A DNA stretch of 62,131 nt, taken from positions 1-62,131 of the forward strand of contig NZ_CBVI010000028.1 of assembly GCF_000513195.1 (NCBI RefSeq), written 5' to 3'. The stretch is from Bacteroides timonensis (GTDB lineage: Bacteria > Bacteroidota > Bacteroidia > Bacteroidales > Bacteroidaceae). The number at the start of each line of letters is the position of its first letter. The first letter of the stretch is position 1. Both the position numbers and the translations under genes were made by a program. The notes under the pieces are model-generated. The model did not search any database, was not told where the DNA came from, and saw nothing but the letters and a program-made list of their open reading frames with translations. Positions 26,475-35,684 of this stretch are shown in pieces.

Positions 26475-27548
26475 TTATCGTGATACCCTCCCGGATGTAT
26501 TTCCCTGCATCAGGCTCTCCACTTCCTCCACCGTCACATGATTAAAGTCACCGTATACGGTATTCTTTAATGCAGAGGCTGCCAGAGCATATTCCAATGC
26601 TTTCTGATCATTATCCGGATACGTTATGAGACCATAAATCATGCCACCGACAAAAGCATCACCGGCACCCACACGGTCCACTTCGCATTCGATATCATAA
26701 ATACCTGTATGCTTCAATGTGCAATCAGAATAGAGAACGGCAGCCAGTAGATTATGATTGGAAGTAATGGAATTACGAAGTTCCAGAAATGCCTTCCGGC
26801 AACGAGGGACAAGCTCCGCTACCCGACGACCGAACTCTTCAAAGGCAGGAAGGTTTGCTTCAAACGTAGTGTCCGCGGCATCTACGGCTTTGAAACCGAC
26901 AGGCTGTATGCCAAGTATCTCTTTATATTCCGGTTCGGCACCGAAAATGACATCACTGTATTGCACCAAAGGTTGCATGACTTCGGCAGCAGAACTCCCA
27001 TAGTTCCAAAGTTTCTTACGGAAATTCAGATCACAGGAGATAGTCAACCCCATACGGTCAGCTATTTCAAGAGCCTCACGGCATGCATCGGCACCATCTT
27101 GTGACAAAGCAGCAGCAATACCCGACCAATGAAACCAACCGGCATCAGAGAATATCTTTTCCCAATCAATCATGCCCGGACGCAAAGTAGCAAAAGAAGA
27201 GCCTTCACGATCGTAAACCACATTAGAATTACGGAATGCCGCACCACTTTCCAAAAAATAAAGTCCCATGCGCTTACCACCAAAGACAATGCCTTCCGTA
27301 CCTAAACCGTTAGCACGGAGCGAAGCTATGCAGGCACGTGCCACAGCATTGTCCGGCAGGCGGGTTACGAATTCTGTAGGAATACCAAAGTTAGCCAACG
27401 AAACGGCCACATTAGCTTCACTGCCACCGTAAGTGGCTATCATTTGATTAGTTTGTGAAAAACGTAGGAAATCAGGAGCAGTAAGCCTCAGCATTACTTC
27501 ACCAAAGGTGACTACTCTCTTATTTGTGGCAATTTGTTTCTTGTTCAT
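26475..27548 (-). CDS. kdgK: 2-keto-3-deoxygluconate kinase (PfkB family)
   Basis: A 357-residue ribokinase-fold sugar kinase. The N-terminal VTFGEVMLRLTAPDFLRFSQ and YGGSEANVAVSLA segments and the PfkB signature DRVGAGDAFVGG with its catalytic aspartate are clear. The closest familiar group is KdgK, which phosphorylates 2-keto-3-deoxygluconate made from uronic acids by lyases. It is a single gene, divergent from an NhaC-type antiporter. Specificity within PfkB cannot be proved by eye; a fructokinase-like role is the alternative. Confidence 0.85.
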   Translation of the reverse strand: MNKKQIATNKRVVTFGEVMLRLTAPDFLRFSQTNQMIATYGGSEANVAVSLANFGIPTEFVTRLPDNAVARACIASLRANGLGTEGIVFGGKRMGLYFLESGAAFRNSNVVYDREGSSFATLRPGMIDWEKIFSDAGWFHWSGIAAALSQDGADACREALEIADRMGLTISCDLNFRKKLWNYGSSAAEVMQPLVQYSDVIFGAEPEYKEILGIQPVGFKAVDAADTTFEANLPAFEEFGRRVAELVPRCRKAFLELRNSITSNHNLLAAVLYSDCTLKHTGIYDIECEVDRVGAGDAFVGGMIYGLITYPDNDQKALEYALAASALKNTVYGDFNHVTVEEVESLMQGNTSGRVSR

Positions 27549-27608
27549 ACGATGTCAATAATAAAGATTAACTAAACACCAAAGTTGTATTTTTATTCCA
27601 AGCAAACG

Positions 27609-27616
27609 CAAAGATA
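27609..27616 (-). promoter_or_regulatory. -7 element for kdgK
   Basis: TATCTTTG on the minus strand, 60 bp upstream of the ATG at 27548. Confidence 0.5.
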
Positions 27617-27671
27617 TAATAATATTTATTGGCAGAAAAGCAGGGATAAAGCATAATCATCAGATTTGTTG

Positions 27672-27679
27672 TAACTTTG
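27672..27679 (+). promoter_or_regulatory. -7 element for nhaC-like gene
   Basis: TAACTTTG, 28 bp upstream of the ATG at 27708. It sits inside the short palindrome AACTTTGCAAAGTT. Confidence 0.5.
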
Positions 27680-27707
27680 CAAAGTTTTAACTGATATAAC
27701 AAACAAA

Positions 27708-29144
27708 ATGAGTTCATTGAAAAAAATTCCCTCTCCTTTAGTTTCCCTCCTGCCCATCGTGTTGTTGGTAGGAATGTTATTCGCCACCATACATACATTC
27801 GGAAGTGATGCACTGGAAGGGGGTAGCCAGATTTCCCTGCTGACCACTACTGCTTTTTGCGTATTCATTGGTATAGCATTCTACTATGTCCCCTGGAAAG
27901 ATTACGAACTCGCTATTACAAATAATATTTCCGGAGTTGCTACAGCAATTATTATCTTGCTGATAATAGGTGCATTGAGTGGTGCATGGATGATAAGCGG
28001 CATCGTCCCTACTCTTATATACTATGGCATGCAAATTATTCATCCTGATTTTTTCCTGGCATCAACCTGCATCATCTGCGCATTAATCTCTGTTATGACA
28101 GGCAGCTCGTGGACAACAATCGCCACTATCGGTATCGCCCTGATGGGGATTGGCAAAGCACAAGGGTTCAACGAAGGCTGGATAGCAGGAGCCATTATCT
28201 CCGGAGCATATTTCGGTGATAAAATCTCCCCGCTGTCGGATACTACGATACTTGCTTCCTCCATAACAGACGTGCCCTTGTTCCGGCATATACACTATAT
28301 GTTAATTACAACCACTCCATCGTTGATTATCACACTGATCATCTTTACAGTAATGGGATTCGTCATCGAAACAAACTCTACCGTGCACATGGAGGACTTT
28401 GCCACATCGCTGAAAGATACCTTCACAATCACTCCCTGGTTACTGATTGTTCCCTTAGTAACCGGAATACTTATTGCGCGAAAAGTTCCGTCCATCATTA
28501 CCTTGTTCATATCCACGATGCTGGCAGGTATTTGCGCCATCATCTTCCAACCGGATTTGCTACGTGAAATTGCAGGAGAAAATAACATCTTCAAAGGGGC
28601 GATGATGACATTCTACGGAAGCACCGGTCTGGATACCGGCAACAGTATGCTGACCGACCTTGTGTCTACACGTGGCATGGCTGGCATGATGAATACAGTC
28701 TGGTTGATTCTTTGTGCCATGTGTTTCGGAGGTGCCATGACAGCAAGCGGTATGCTGGGTAGTATAACTTCAGTCTTTGTACGTTTCATGAAAGGAAGAG
28801 TCAGCGTTGTAGCATCTACTGTTTGTTCCGGACTGTTTCTCAATCTGACTACCGCCGACCAATACATCAGTATTATCCTCACCGGAAACATGTTTCGCAA
28901 TATTTATGAGAAAAAAGGATATGAGAACCGATTATTGAGCCGTACTACGGAAGATGCTGTTACCGTGACCTCCCCTCTGATACCATGGAATACCTGCGGA
29001 ATGACGCAGGCAACGATATTGAACGTATCTACGCTGACCTATCTTCCTTATTGCTTTTTCAACATTATCAGTCCATTAATGAGCATCCTCGTCGCGGCCA
29101 TCGGATATAAAATTGTGAAGCGTCCCGTGAACAATCCCGGATAA
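27708..29144 (+). CDS. NhaC-family Na+/H+ antiporter
   Basis: A 478-residue polytopic inner-membrane protein with about twelve hydrophobic helices. Family motifs include SVMTGSSWTTIATIGIALMG, GAYFGDKISPLSDTT and ATSPLIPWNTCGM-like sequence near the C-terminus (TSPLIPWNTCG). NhaC antiporters exchange sodium for protons, and some relatives exchange organic acids or amino acids. It is divergent from kdgK, sharing a gap of about 160 bp that holds both promoters. Confidence 0.9.
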   Translation: MSSLKKIPSPLVSLLPIVLLVGMLFATIHTFGSDALEGGSQISLLTTTAFCVFIGIAFYYVPWKDYELAITNNISGVATAIIILLIIGALSGAWMISGIVPTLIYYGMQIIHPDFFLASTCIICALISVMTGSSWTTIATIGIALMGIGKAQGFNEGWIAGAIISGAYFGDKISPLSDTTILASSITDVPLFRHIHYMLITTTPSLIITLIIFTVMGFVIETNSTVHMEDFATSLKDTFTITPWLLIVPLVTGILIARKVPSIITLFISTMLAGICAIIFQPDLLREIAGENNIFKGAMMTFYGSTGLDTGNSMLTDLVSTRGMAGMMNTVWLILCAMCFGGAMTASGMLGSITSVFVRFMKGRVSVVASTVCSGLFLNLTTADQYISIILTGNMFRNIYEKKGYENRLLSRTTEDAVTVTSPLIPWNTCGMTQATILNVSTLTYLPYCFFNIISPLMSILVAAIGYKIVKRPVNNPG

Positions 29145-29198
29145 AGGTTGTTTTGCAATAAACGAACAAGAATCGTAAAACCTAAACATTAAAGAATT

Positions 29199-29789
29199 AT
29201 GAAAAAGTTTATTGCATTAGTAGCATTAGTGATGATGAGTGCGGCAACAACCGCCATGTATGCACAAGAAAGTAGAGCGGAACGCCGCGCAGACCGTAAG
29301 GCTCAAAGAGACGCTGAACGCGCCCGCCTGAAAGCTGAAGAACAAGTAGCCGACGCAGTATCGTATGATGACGCCGTAGCCGCATTGAAAGCCCACCAAT
29401 TCGTACTGGAAGCCGACCAGGTGATGTTCCGTAACGGACAGACAGCTTTCGTTAACTCCAACACCAACTTCGTACTGGTAAATCAAGGACGTGGTACCGT
29501 ACAGGTAGCATTCAACACGGTATATCCCGGCCCTAACGGTATCGGTGGTGTAACTGTAGATGGTTCTACCTCGGATATGCAGATTACAACTGACAAGAAA
29601 GGTAACGTTAACTGCCAGTTCAGCATTCAGGGTATCGGTATCTCTGCACAGATTTTCATTTCGCTGACTAACGGTGGAAACAATGCTACCGTAACCATCA
29701 GCCCGAACTTCAACTCCAATACAATGACGCTGACTGGTAATCTCGTTCCATTAAGCCAATCCAGCATCTTTAAAGGACGCTCTTGGTAA
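29199..29789 (+). CDS. DUF4251-domain secreted protein
   Basis: A 196-residue protein with a signal peptide (cleavage after MYAQ) followed by a charged coiled stretch rich in R, A and E (residues 24-52), then the DUF4251 beta-rich domain (QFVLEADQV, NFVLVNQGRGTVQVAF, TVDGSTSDMQ, ISLTNGGNNATV, GNLVPLSQSSIFKGRSW). Family members are small periplasmic or exported proteins of Bacteroidota with unknown function. It is a single gene with a terminator. Confidence 0.85.
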   Translation: MKKFIALVALVMMSAATTAMYAQESRAERRADRKAQRDAERARLKAEEQVADAVSYDDAVAALKAHQFVLEADQVMFRNGQTAFVNSNTNFVLVNQGRGTVQVAFNTVYPGPNGIGGVTVDGSTSDMQITTDKKGNVNCQFSIQGIGISAQIFISLTNGGNNATVTISPNFNSNTMTLTGNLVPLSQSSIFKGRSW

Positions 29790-29814
29790 AGCCCTTTACA
29801 ATATATATATTTCC

Positions 29815-29863
29815 ACTCCGCTGCAAATTGCCAGAAATGTGTACATTTGCAGCGGAGTTTTTA
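29815..29863 (+). terminator. Terminator after DUF4251 gene
   Basis: The perfect 14-bp arms ACTCCGCTGCAAAT (29815-29828) and ATTTGCAGCGGAGT (29845-29858) are followed by TTTTTA. The promoter of the next gene begins directly at 29864. Confidence 0.88.
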
Positions 29864-29871
29864 TATTTTTG
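29864..29871 (+). promoter_or_regulatory. -7 element for LuxR-family gene
   Basis: TATTTTTG lies only 9 bp before the ATG at 29881, so the mRNA would be leaderless or nearly so. Confidence 0.55.
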
Positions 29872-29880
29872 CATCCAAAT

Positions 29881-30540
29881 ATGAGAGAATTTATCATCGC
29901 AGACAATCAGGACATCACCAAAGCAGGTATGATGTTTCTGCTCAGTAGCCAGAAGGACACAGCCCTGTTACTGGAAGCAGATAACAAAACTGAACTGGTT
30001 CAGCAACTGCGCCTGCATCCGCAAGCAGTAGTGATACTGGACTATACGTTATTTGACTTCTCAGGTGCGGACGAGTTAATTGTGCTGCATGAGCGTTTTA
30101 AAGAAGCGGACTGGCTCCTTTTCTCTGATGAATTGAGCATGGAGTTTCTACGGCAGGTATTGTTCAGCAGTATGGCTTTCGGAGTGGTGCTGAAGGACAA
30201 TTCAAAAGAAGAAATACTGTCTGCATTGCAATGTGCTTCGCGCAAAGAGCGTTTTATTTGTAATCATGTCAGTAATTTATTGCTGTCGGGCAGCAATGCA
30301 TCTCCCGTACGCCACACACAGAAAGATGATTTACTGACACCTGCCGAACGGAGTGTACTGAAAGAAATTGCTCTGGGAAAGACTACGAAGGAAATTGCGG
30401 CGGAGAAGAACCTCAGCTTTCATACGGTAAACAGCCACCGCAAAAACATATTCCGTAAATTAGGAGTGAATAATGCGCACGAAGCTACCAAATATGCCAT
30501 GAAGGCAGGGATTGTGGATTTAATGGAATACTATATATAA
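29881..30540 (+). CDS. Orphan NarL/LuxR-type response regulator
   Basis: A 219-residue regulator. Residues 1-120 form a receiver-like domain with the acidic residues near position 8 and the likely phospho-acceptor aspartate in VVILDYTLFDFSG (about 56). Residues about 150-212 form a LuxR helix-turn-helix (LTPAERSVLKEIALGKTTKE, then HTVNSHRKNIFRKLGV). The start at 29881 is fixed by the promoter, because an upstream in-frame start would precede the transcript. No histidine kinase is adjacent. The receiver is divergent after the aspartate (LLFSDELS in place of a clear T/S switch), so phosphorylation-independent control is possible. Confidence 0.85.
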   Translation: MREFIIADNQDITKAGMMFLLSSQKDTALLLEADNKTELVQQLRLHPQAVVILDYTLFDFSGADELIVLHERFKEADWLLFSDELSMEFLRQVLFSSMAFGVVLKDNSKEEILSALQCASRKERFICNHVSNLLLSGSNASPVRHTQKDDLLTPAERSVLKEIALGKTTKEIAAEKNLSFHTVNSHRKNIFRKLGVNNAHEATKYAMKAGIVDLMEYYI

Positions 30541-30549
30541 AAAGACTGT

Positions 30550-31611
30550 TCAGACACCTATTTCCCCACTGCCGATACATATCCGGGAAGCTTCATCATA
30601 TACCACACCGAATTGTCCGGGAGCAATACCCTGCAAATTTTCAGAAGATACAATACGATAGATCTCCCCTTCCCGTATCAGTTTTCCTTTCATAAATTCC
30701 GGTGTGTGGCGGATTTTAAAAGTCACATCGACTTCCTGATTATCCAACCAGGGGTTTTCTGTAATGAAATGAAAATCATGAATCACGAATTCACGCCCAT
30801 ACTGCCATTGGGTATCATATCCTCGTGAGACATAAAGTACATTTGCATCGATGTCTTTCCGAATGACAAACCAAGGACCACCGCTTAAGCCCAATCCTTT
30901 GCGCTGCCCGATGGTATGAAACCAATATCCCCGGTGTGTACCGATTTTCTTTCCAGTCTCCCATTCCACAATATCCCCTTGCCGTTCACCAAGGAAACGA
31001 CGAACAAAGTCATTGTAGTTGATCTTTCCCAGAAAGCAAATGCCCTGACTGTCACGGCGACGGGCAGTAGGCAGTCCTGCATTGCGGGCAATGTCCCGCA
31101 CTTCCTGTTTCATCAATCCGCCAAGGGGGAACATTAGCTTAGATACTTGCAGGTAATCAATCTGTGCAAGAAAATCTGTCTGATCCTTTACGGGATCGAC
31201 AGCTGTCCCCAACCATACTTTACCATCTTTATGGACCGTAGTGGCATAATGCCCGGTAGCGGTAAAATCAAACTCTTTGCCTACCTTCTGCTCAAAGCGA
31301 CCGAATTTAATGAAGCGGTTGCACATCACATCCGGATTAGGGGTCAATCCACGACGGATTTTGTCAATGGCATAAGCAGCAACCTGTTCCCAGTATTCTT
31401 TCTGCAAATCGACCATTTCCAAAGGCAATCCGTAGCGGTGTGCAACAGCCGTAGCCATCTCCCAGTCTTCTTCAGCAGAACAATCCATATAATCGGTGCC
31501 TTCCATTCCTATCTTTATATAAAATAGAGACGGCCGATACCCTTGTTCACAAAGAAGGTGTACGACAACTGAACTGTCGACACCTCCTGATAATAAAACA
31601 GATATATTCAT
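30550..31611 (-). CDS. mnmA: tRNA-specific 2-thiouridylase MnmA
   Basis: A 353-residue cytoplasmic enzyme that thiolates U34 of Lys, Glu and Gln tRNAs using ATP and a sulfur relay. The PP-loop [10 protein letters not shown] starts at residue 5; the catalytic cysteines are in NPDVMCNRF and [19 protein letters not shown] and the C-terminal beta-barrel are present. The start at 31611 is chosen because the longer frame upstream only translates an 8-bp repeat ([11 protein letters not shown]). Bacteroides often carries more than one MnmA paralogue. Confidence 0.93.
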   Translation of the reverse strand: MNISVLLSGGVDSSVVVHLLCEQGYRPSLFYIKIGMEGTDYMDCSAEEDWEMATAVAHRYGLPLEMVDLQKEYWEQVAAYAIDKIRRGLTPNPDVMCNRFIKFGRFEQKVGKEFDFTATGHYATTVHKDGKVWLGTAVDPVKDQTDFLAQIDYLQVSKLMFPLGGLMKQEVRDIARNAGLPTARRRDSQGICFLGKINYNDFVRRFLGERQGDIVEWETGKKIGTHRGYWFHTIGQRKGLGLSGGPWFVIRKDIDANVLYVSRGYDTQWQYGREFVIHDFHFITENPWLDNQEVDVTFKIRHTPEFMKGKLIREGEIYRIVSSENLQGIAPGQFGVVYDEASRICIGSGEIGV

Positions 31612-31630
31612 TCTTGTAGCGGTTTTGAAC

Positions 31631-31745
31631 AAAGAGTGATAAGGTGGTAAGGTGATAAGGTGATAAGGTGATAGCGGGATAACGCTCTGTGATATATAGC
31701 GCAGCCACTTTATCACCCTATCACCTTACCGCCTTATCACTCTTT
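31631..31745. repeat. 8-bp repeat hairpin element
   Basis: Five GTGATAAG-type octamers (31636-31675) face four complementary octamers (31709-31740). The outer 27-bp arms (31631-31657 and 31719-31745) pair with a single mismatch. It sits between metY and mnmA and could end metY transcription or be a mobile palindromic repeat. Confidence 0.85.
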
Positions 31746-31817
31746 TGCCTCCTTTCTATCCCGTTTTGAGGTAAATATTTATTTAGTGAGTCGCATCCAA
31801 GTCCGCATCGGGGGATG

Positions 31818-31927
31818 CTCCCATAATAACAGAGGTACATTCCCATAACGACTGAACCTATTTCCCATAACGACAGAAAGCATTTCCCATAACGACTGAA
31901 TGAACCTTCCACTACGACTGAGCAAGG
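31818..31927. repeat. 22-bp-period array D
   Basis: Five units start at 31818, 31840, 31862, 31884 and 31906. The core of the middle three is TTCCCATAACGACTGAA (AGA in place of TGA in one), and the outer two are more divergent (CTCCCATAATAACAGA and CTTCCACTACGACTGA). The 31612-32024 gap holds only this array and the hairpin element; short frames through it are artefacts. Confidence 0.9.
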
Positions 31928-32024
31928 TGGAACACCAACCATTCATCCAGTCAGCGACTTACGTATTCCTTCATGAGGCTGACTTAGCTCTGGTTTTACG
32001 CATTTCTGACGGGTTATGAACCAA

Positions 32025-33311
32025 TTATATTTTATCCAACGCCTGAGCCAAGTCATCCAGCAAATCAGCAATATGCTCCGTACCGATAGACAGACGCACC
32101 GTTCCCGGTTTAATGCCTTGTTCTTCCAACTCCTGTTCATTCAACTGCGAATGTGTAGTGGTAGCCGGATGGATAACGAGCGACTTAACATCCGCTACAT
32201 TTGCCAGAAGTGAGAATATTTGCAGGTTATCAATAAATGTCTGTGCCTCTTTCACCCCACCCTTTACTTCAAAAGTAAAGATAGAACTTGCACCATTGGG
32301 AAAATATCTTTGATACAATGCATGATCCGGATGTTCCGGCAATGACGGGTGATTCACCGCTGCCACTTTAGGGTGTTTCTTCAAAAAATCAACCACCTTC
32401 AATGCATTCTCTACATGACGTTCCACACGGAGGGAAAGTGTTTCCAGTCCCTGCAATAAAATAAAAGCATTGAATGGACTGATGGTAGCGCCCGTATCAC
32501 GAAGCAGGATAGCACGAATTCGAGTAACGTAAGCCGCAGCACCCGCAGCTTCAGTAAAACGTATGCCATGATAGCAAGGCTCCGGTTCCGTCAGTTGAGG
32601 GAATTTGCCCGAAGCTGCCCAATCGAACTTACCGCCGTCCACAATCACGCCCCCCAAGGAACTGCCATGGCCACCGATAAACTTCGTAGCGGAGTGTACC
32701 ACGATGTCTGCTCCATGCTCAATAGGCCGTATCAGGTAAGGTGTGCCAAATGTATTATCAATGATCAATGGAATCTTATGACGATGTGCTATCTCAGCAA
32801 CAGCTTCAATATCAATAATGTTGGAGTTTGGGTTACCCAGAGTTTCAATATATACAGCCTTTGTATTCTCCTGTATAGCCTTCTCAAAGTTCGAGAGATC
32901 AGCAGGGTCTACAAAAGTAGTAGTCACTCCGTAGGCAGGCAGAGTATGCTCCAACAGATTATACGTACCCCCATAGATGGTTTTAGCCGATACGATATGA
33001 TCTCCGGCACGAGTAATATTCTCTAAAGCATAAGTCACGGCAGCAGCACCCGAAGCAACCGCCAATCCGGCAACGCCACCTTCTAAAGCAGCTACACGTG
33101 CTTCGAACACACCTTGTGTAGAATTAGTCAAACGGCCATAGATATTGCCCGGATCCTGCAAACCAAAACGTGCTGCAGCATGGGCAGAGTTGCGGAATAC
33201 ATACGAAGTAGTCTGATAAATGGGCACGGCACGTGCATCAGTAGCCGGGTCGGGTTGTTCTTGTCCTACATGGAGTTGAAGCGTCTCGAAATGCAATTTC
33301 TTTGTTTCCAT
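32025..33311 (-). CDS. metY: O-acetylhomoserine sulfhydrylase-type enzyme
   Basis: A 428-residue PLP enzyme of the Cys/Met metabolism family. The length of about 430 and the motif [18 protein letters not shown], with the PLP-binding lysine, favour O-acetylhomoserine sulfhydrylase over cystathionine synthases of about 380 residues. It would make homocysteine from O-acetylhomoserine and sulfide, the substrate of MetH encoded elsewhere in the window. The N-terminal [20 protein letters not shown] and [13 protein letters not shown] near the end are typical. It is a single gene with its own promoter and no visible SAM riboswitch in the short leader. Confidence 0.92.
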   Translation of the reverse strand: METKKLHFETLQLHVGQEQPDPATDARAVPIYQTTSYVFRNSAHAAARFGLQDPGNIYGRLTNSTQGVFEARVAALEGGVAGLAVASGAAAVTYALENITRAGDHIVSAKTIYGGTYNLLEHTLPAYGVTTTFVDPADLSNFEKAIQENTKAVYIETLGNPNSNIIDIEAVAEIAHRHKIPLIIDNTFGTPYLIRPIEHGADIVVHSATKFIGGHGSSLGGVIVDGGKFDWAASGKFPQLTEPEPCYHGIRFTEAAGAAAYVTRIRAILLRDTGATISPFNAFILLQGLETLSLRVERHVENALKVVDFLKKHPKVAAVNHPSLPEHPDHALYQRYFPNGASSIFTFEVKGGVKEAQTFIDNLQIFSLLANVADVKSLVIHPATTTHSQLNEQELEEQGIKPGTVRLSIGTEHIADLLDDLAQALDKI

Positions 33312-33346
33312 TGTCTTTGTATTTTTTAGGATTAATTGATTGAGTG

Positions 33347-33377
33347 CAAAGATAATGTGATGTTATGACATGGGCAA
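33347..33377 (-). promoter_or_regulatory. Promoter of metY
   Basis: On the minus strand: a -33 TTG (33375-33377), a 20-bp spacer and a -7 TATCTTTG (33347-33354). The leader is about 30 nt. Confidence 0.65.
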
Positions 33378-33433
33378 TGACACAAGATAGGGAATTTTAT
33401 ACCACATTTATGGTAGATAAACAAACTATTCGC

Positions 33434-33441
33434 TAAATTTG
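33434..33441 (+). promoter_or_regulatory. -7 element for S41/DUF4595 operon
   Basis: TAAATTTG, 26 bp upstream of the ATG at 33468. Confidence 0.5.
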
Positions 33442-33467
33442 CAACGAAAACCAAACGATAGATACAG

Positions 33468-34814
33468 ATGAGAAGAAGGAATATACAGCTTTTCCTACTA
33501 TTGGGAGTCCTTGCATTGACAAGCTTATTCTCTTGTGGAGTAGACCGTTGGCCGGAATATTACAAATGGACCGGACGCGATCTATGGATAGACAGCGTCA
33601 TGAGAGAAGAATATCTGTGGTTTGAAGACATACCCGACTCAAAAAACGTGAATTATTTCCTCGCCCCGGAGGCTTTTTTAAAATCAATAAGATCATCACT
33701 TGATAAAGACTACTCCAGTGTCGATACATTGTATGCCACTCCCACACCGAGCTATGGCTTCGACTATTCCCTATATCGGATAAGCGGTAATGATACCGCC
33801 TATAATGCACTTATCACATACGTCATTCCCGGATCTCCAGCTTCCGAAGTCGGATTAAAACGAGGCGAATGGATCATGCAAATCAACGATGATTATATCA
33901 CCAAAAAAACGGAGAAACTACTGACTGAAGGTGAAAATCAGAAACTATTGTTAGGAAAATATGTTTCAGCTGTCAATGACGAAGGAGAAGATGAAAGTAA
34001 GATTGAATCTTACCGTGACGCAGTTCTTCCTGCCGCCCGCCCCGTAGAGGACGTCGCCATACCTGCTTACGATGTTTACCCTAGTGGAAGTATAAATGTA
34101 GGTTATTTGGCATATAACAGCTTCAACAAAGAAGATAATAGTGAGCTGCTCCAACTATCGCAGTTCTTTAAAGATAAGGATATAACAGATTTGGTTCTTG
34201 ACTTGCGCTACAATGCCGGTGGAGAAATGGAGTGTGTACAACTTCTGGCAGATATTTTAGCACCTGCCGACAAATTGAACAGTCCCTTCGCCTCACTGGA
34301 ATATAGCCAGAAGCGAAAATATAAAGACCACGAACTCACACTCGACAGCAAGCTTTTGCAAGGAGGTGTGAACCTAAATCTATCGAAAGTGTATGTTCTG
34401 ACAAGCAGTACAACTGCCGCTGCTTCGGAAATGCTCATTAATTGTTTGAGACCTTACATGACAGTAATAACTATAGGCACCACAACCAAGGGAGAAACCG
34501 TAGCAACAGAAAGTTTCCCCAGCGATCAATTCTTATGGGTGCTTCGCCCTGTTGTATGCCAAGTATTCAATTCAGAAGGTGAGGCGGACTACACCAAAGG
34601 TTTCACACCTAATTATGCAGTCAGTGAACTGAGTGATTTTGCAAAAGTACTGCCATTAGGAAATCCTAACGAGGCTTTGTTCAGTGCAGCAATAGGTATC
34701 ATCGATGGTAGTATCGTACTCCCTGAACCTAAACCAGAACCCGAAACTCAAATGACAGTAGTGAAAAGTGTGAAAGTAAAGCGCAATTTCCGCAATGGTC
34801 TTATCATTAAATAA
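33468..34814 (+). CDS. S41-family peptidase homologue, lipoprotein
   Basis: A 448-residue lipoprotein (lipobox LFSC). Residues about 115-145 form a PDZ-like segment (GSPASEVGLKRGEWIMQIND). The tail-specific protease fold follows, with VLDLRYNAGGE at about 243-253. In S41 enzymes such as CtpA the nucleophilic serine is the first S of TASASE, with the general-base lysine about 23-25 residues later. Here the motif reads TAAASE, so that position is alanine (A318, codon 34419-34421), while the lysine is kept (K341). It may therefore be an inactive homologue that binds rather than cleaves peptides. It is followed after 6 bp by a DUF4595-like lipoprotein gene. Confidence 0.85.
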   Translation: MRRRNIQLFLLLGVLALTSLFSCGVDRWPEYYKWTGRDLWIDSVMREEYLWFEDIPDSKNVNYFLAPEAFLKSIRSSLDKDYSSVDTLYATPTPSYGFDYSLYRISGNDTAYNALITYVIPGSPASEVGLKRGEWIMQINDDYITKKTEKLLTEGENQKLLLGKYVSAVNDEGEDESKIESYRDAVLPAARPVEDVAIPAYDVYPSGSINVGYLAYNSFNKEDNSELLQLSQFFKDKDITDLVLDLRYNAGGEMECVQLLADILAPADKLNSPFASLEYSQKRKYKDHELTLDSKLLQGGVNLNLSKVYVLTSSTTAAASEMLINCLRPYMTVITIGTTTKGETVATESFPSDQFLWVLRPVVCQVFNSEGEADYTKGFTPNYAVSELSDFAKVLPLGNPNEALFSAAIGIIDGSIVLPEPKPEPETQMTVVKSVKVKRNFRNGLIIK

Positions 34815-34820
34815 ACCAGA

Positions 34821-35675
34821 ATGAAGAAGAATATTCTCATAGCTTTACTATTCATAGGAGGATTGACAGCTTGTAGTGATAACAACGAAGGTTCAGATAT
34901 ACCCAATAATCCGGTATATCCTGTAACTCATTTCTCTAAAATAGAATTAAAGGAAGCCAAGGAAGAGCCAGGTGCACCTGCTGTTACTGTTACTCAGACT
35001 TACGATTATAGTGCCGGTCGATTGAGTAACTTTACATCTACACAAAGTTTCGTAGCTGGAGGAGAATTGTTTAAGATAGAAAATGCAACAAATGTTGTTT
35101 ATGGAGATCATCAGGCTGTAGTAACAGATGAAATTAATAATATCTCGACCTACACGTTGGATGATAATGGCTATGCTATAAGTTGCGTGCGCCAAGAAAT
35201 GGATGGTAAAATACGCTCTTATACTTTCGATTATCTTATCAATACAGAGGGAAAATACTTCCTGAAAAATATAACAGAAACATTAGACGGAAATAAGCCC
35301 TATTCTTCTATCAACATAGATTATAGTAGCTATAGAACACTACGCATCACCCAGCAGGTTGACAAGTCCGAACAAACTTACATAGCCAGCACATCTACCG
35401 GCAATGAAATAGCCAACACTTCAGAGATTCCGTACCTATTCCTGACAGATCTATATCCCCTTTCATTCCACTCGGTTGCCATTTATGGTAAGTTTTTAGG
35501 AGATGCATACAATACTCTGATTACTAACCTCAGACCAGAGGATAACAGTGGAAGCAACGAAAGCACGACATATAAATATGAATTCGACAGACGAGGTATC
35601 GTTACTTCCTGTGATGAGGTGACCAAAAGCTACGGTCACAACTACATGCGTACTGTATATTATACAATCGAATAA
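34821..35675 (+). CDS. DUF4595-like lipoprotein
   Basis: A 284-residue lipoprotein (lipobox GLTAC). The rest is a run of short beta hairpins with aromatic and polar repeats (TQTYDYSAGRLSNF, TYTLDDNGYAISCV, SYTFDYLINTEGKYFL, TYKYEFDRRGIVTSC) resembling YD/RHS-like and DUF4595 domains of Bacteroides surface lipoproteins. The function is unknown. It begins 6 bp after the S41 homologue, so they share a transcript and perhaps a pathway at the cell surface. Confidence 0.65.
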   Translation: MKKNILIALLFIGGLTACSDNNEGSDIPNNPVYPVTHFSKIELKEAKEEPGAPAVTVTQTYDYSAGRLSNFTSTQSFVAGGELFKIENATNVVYGDHQAVVTDEINNISTYTLDDNGYAISCVRQEMDGKIRSYTFDYLINTEGKYFLKNITETLDGNKPYSSINIDYSSYRTLRITQQVDKSEQTYIASTSTGNEIANTSEIPYLFLTDLYPLSFHSVAIYGKFLGDAYNTLITNLRPEDNSGSNESTTYKYEFDRRGIVTSCDEVTKSYGHNYMRTVYYTIE

Positions 35676-35684
35676 ATTGAGATA

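Noticed and set aside
31721..31942. Minus-strand frame of 73 codons across array D
   Set aside because: It simply translates the tandem repeats.
33312..33346. SAM-type riboswitch before metY
   Set aside because: The leader predicted from the -7 element is about 30 nt, too short for such a structure.
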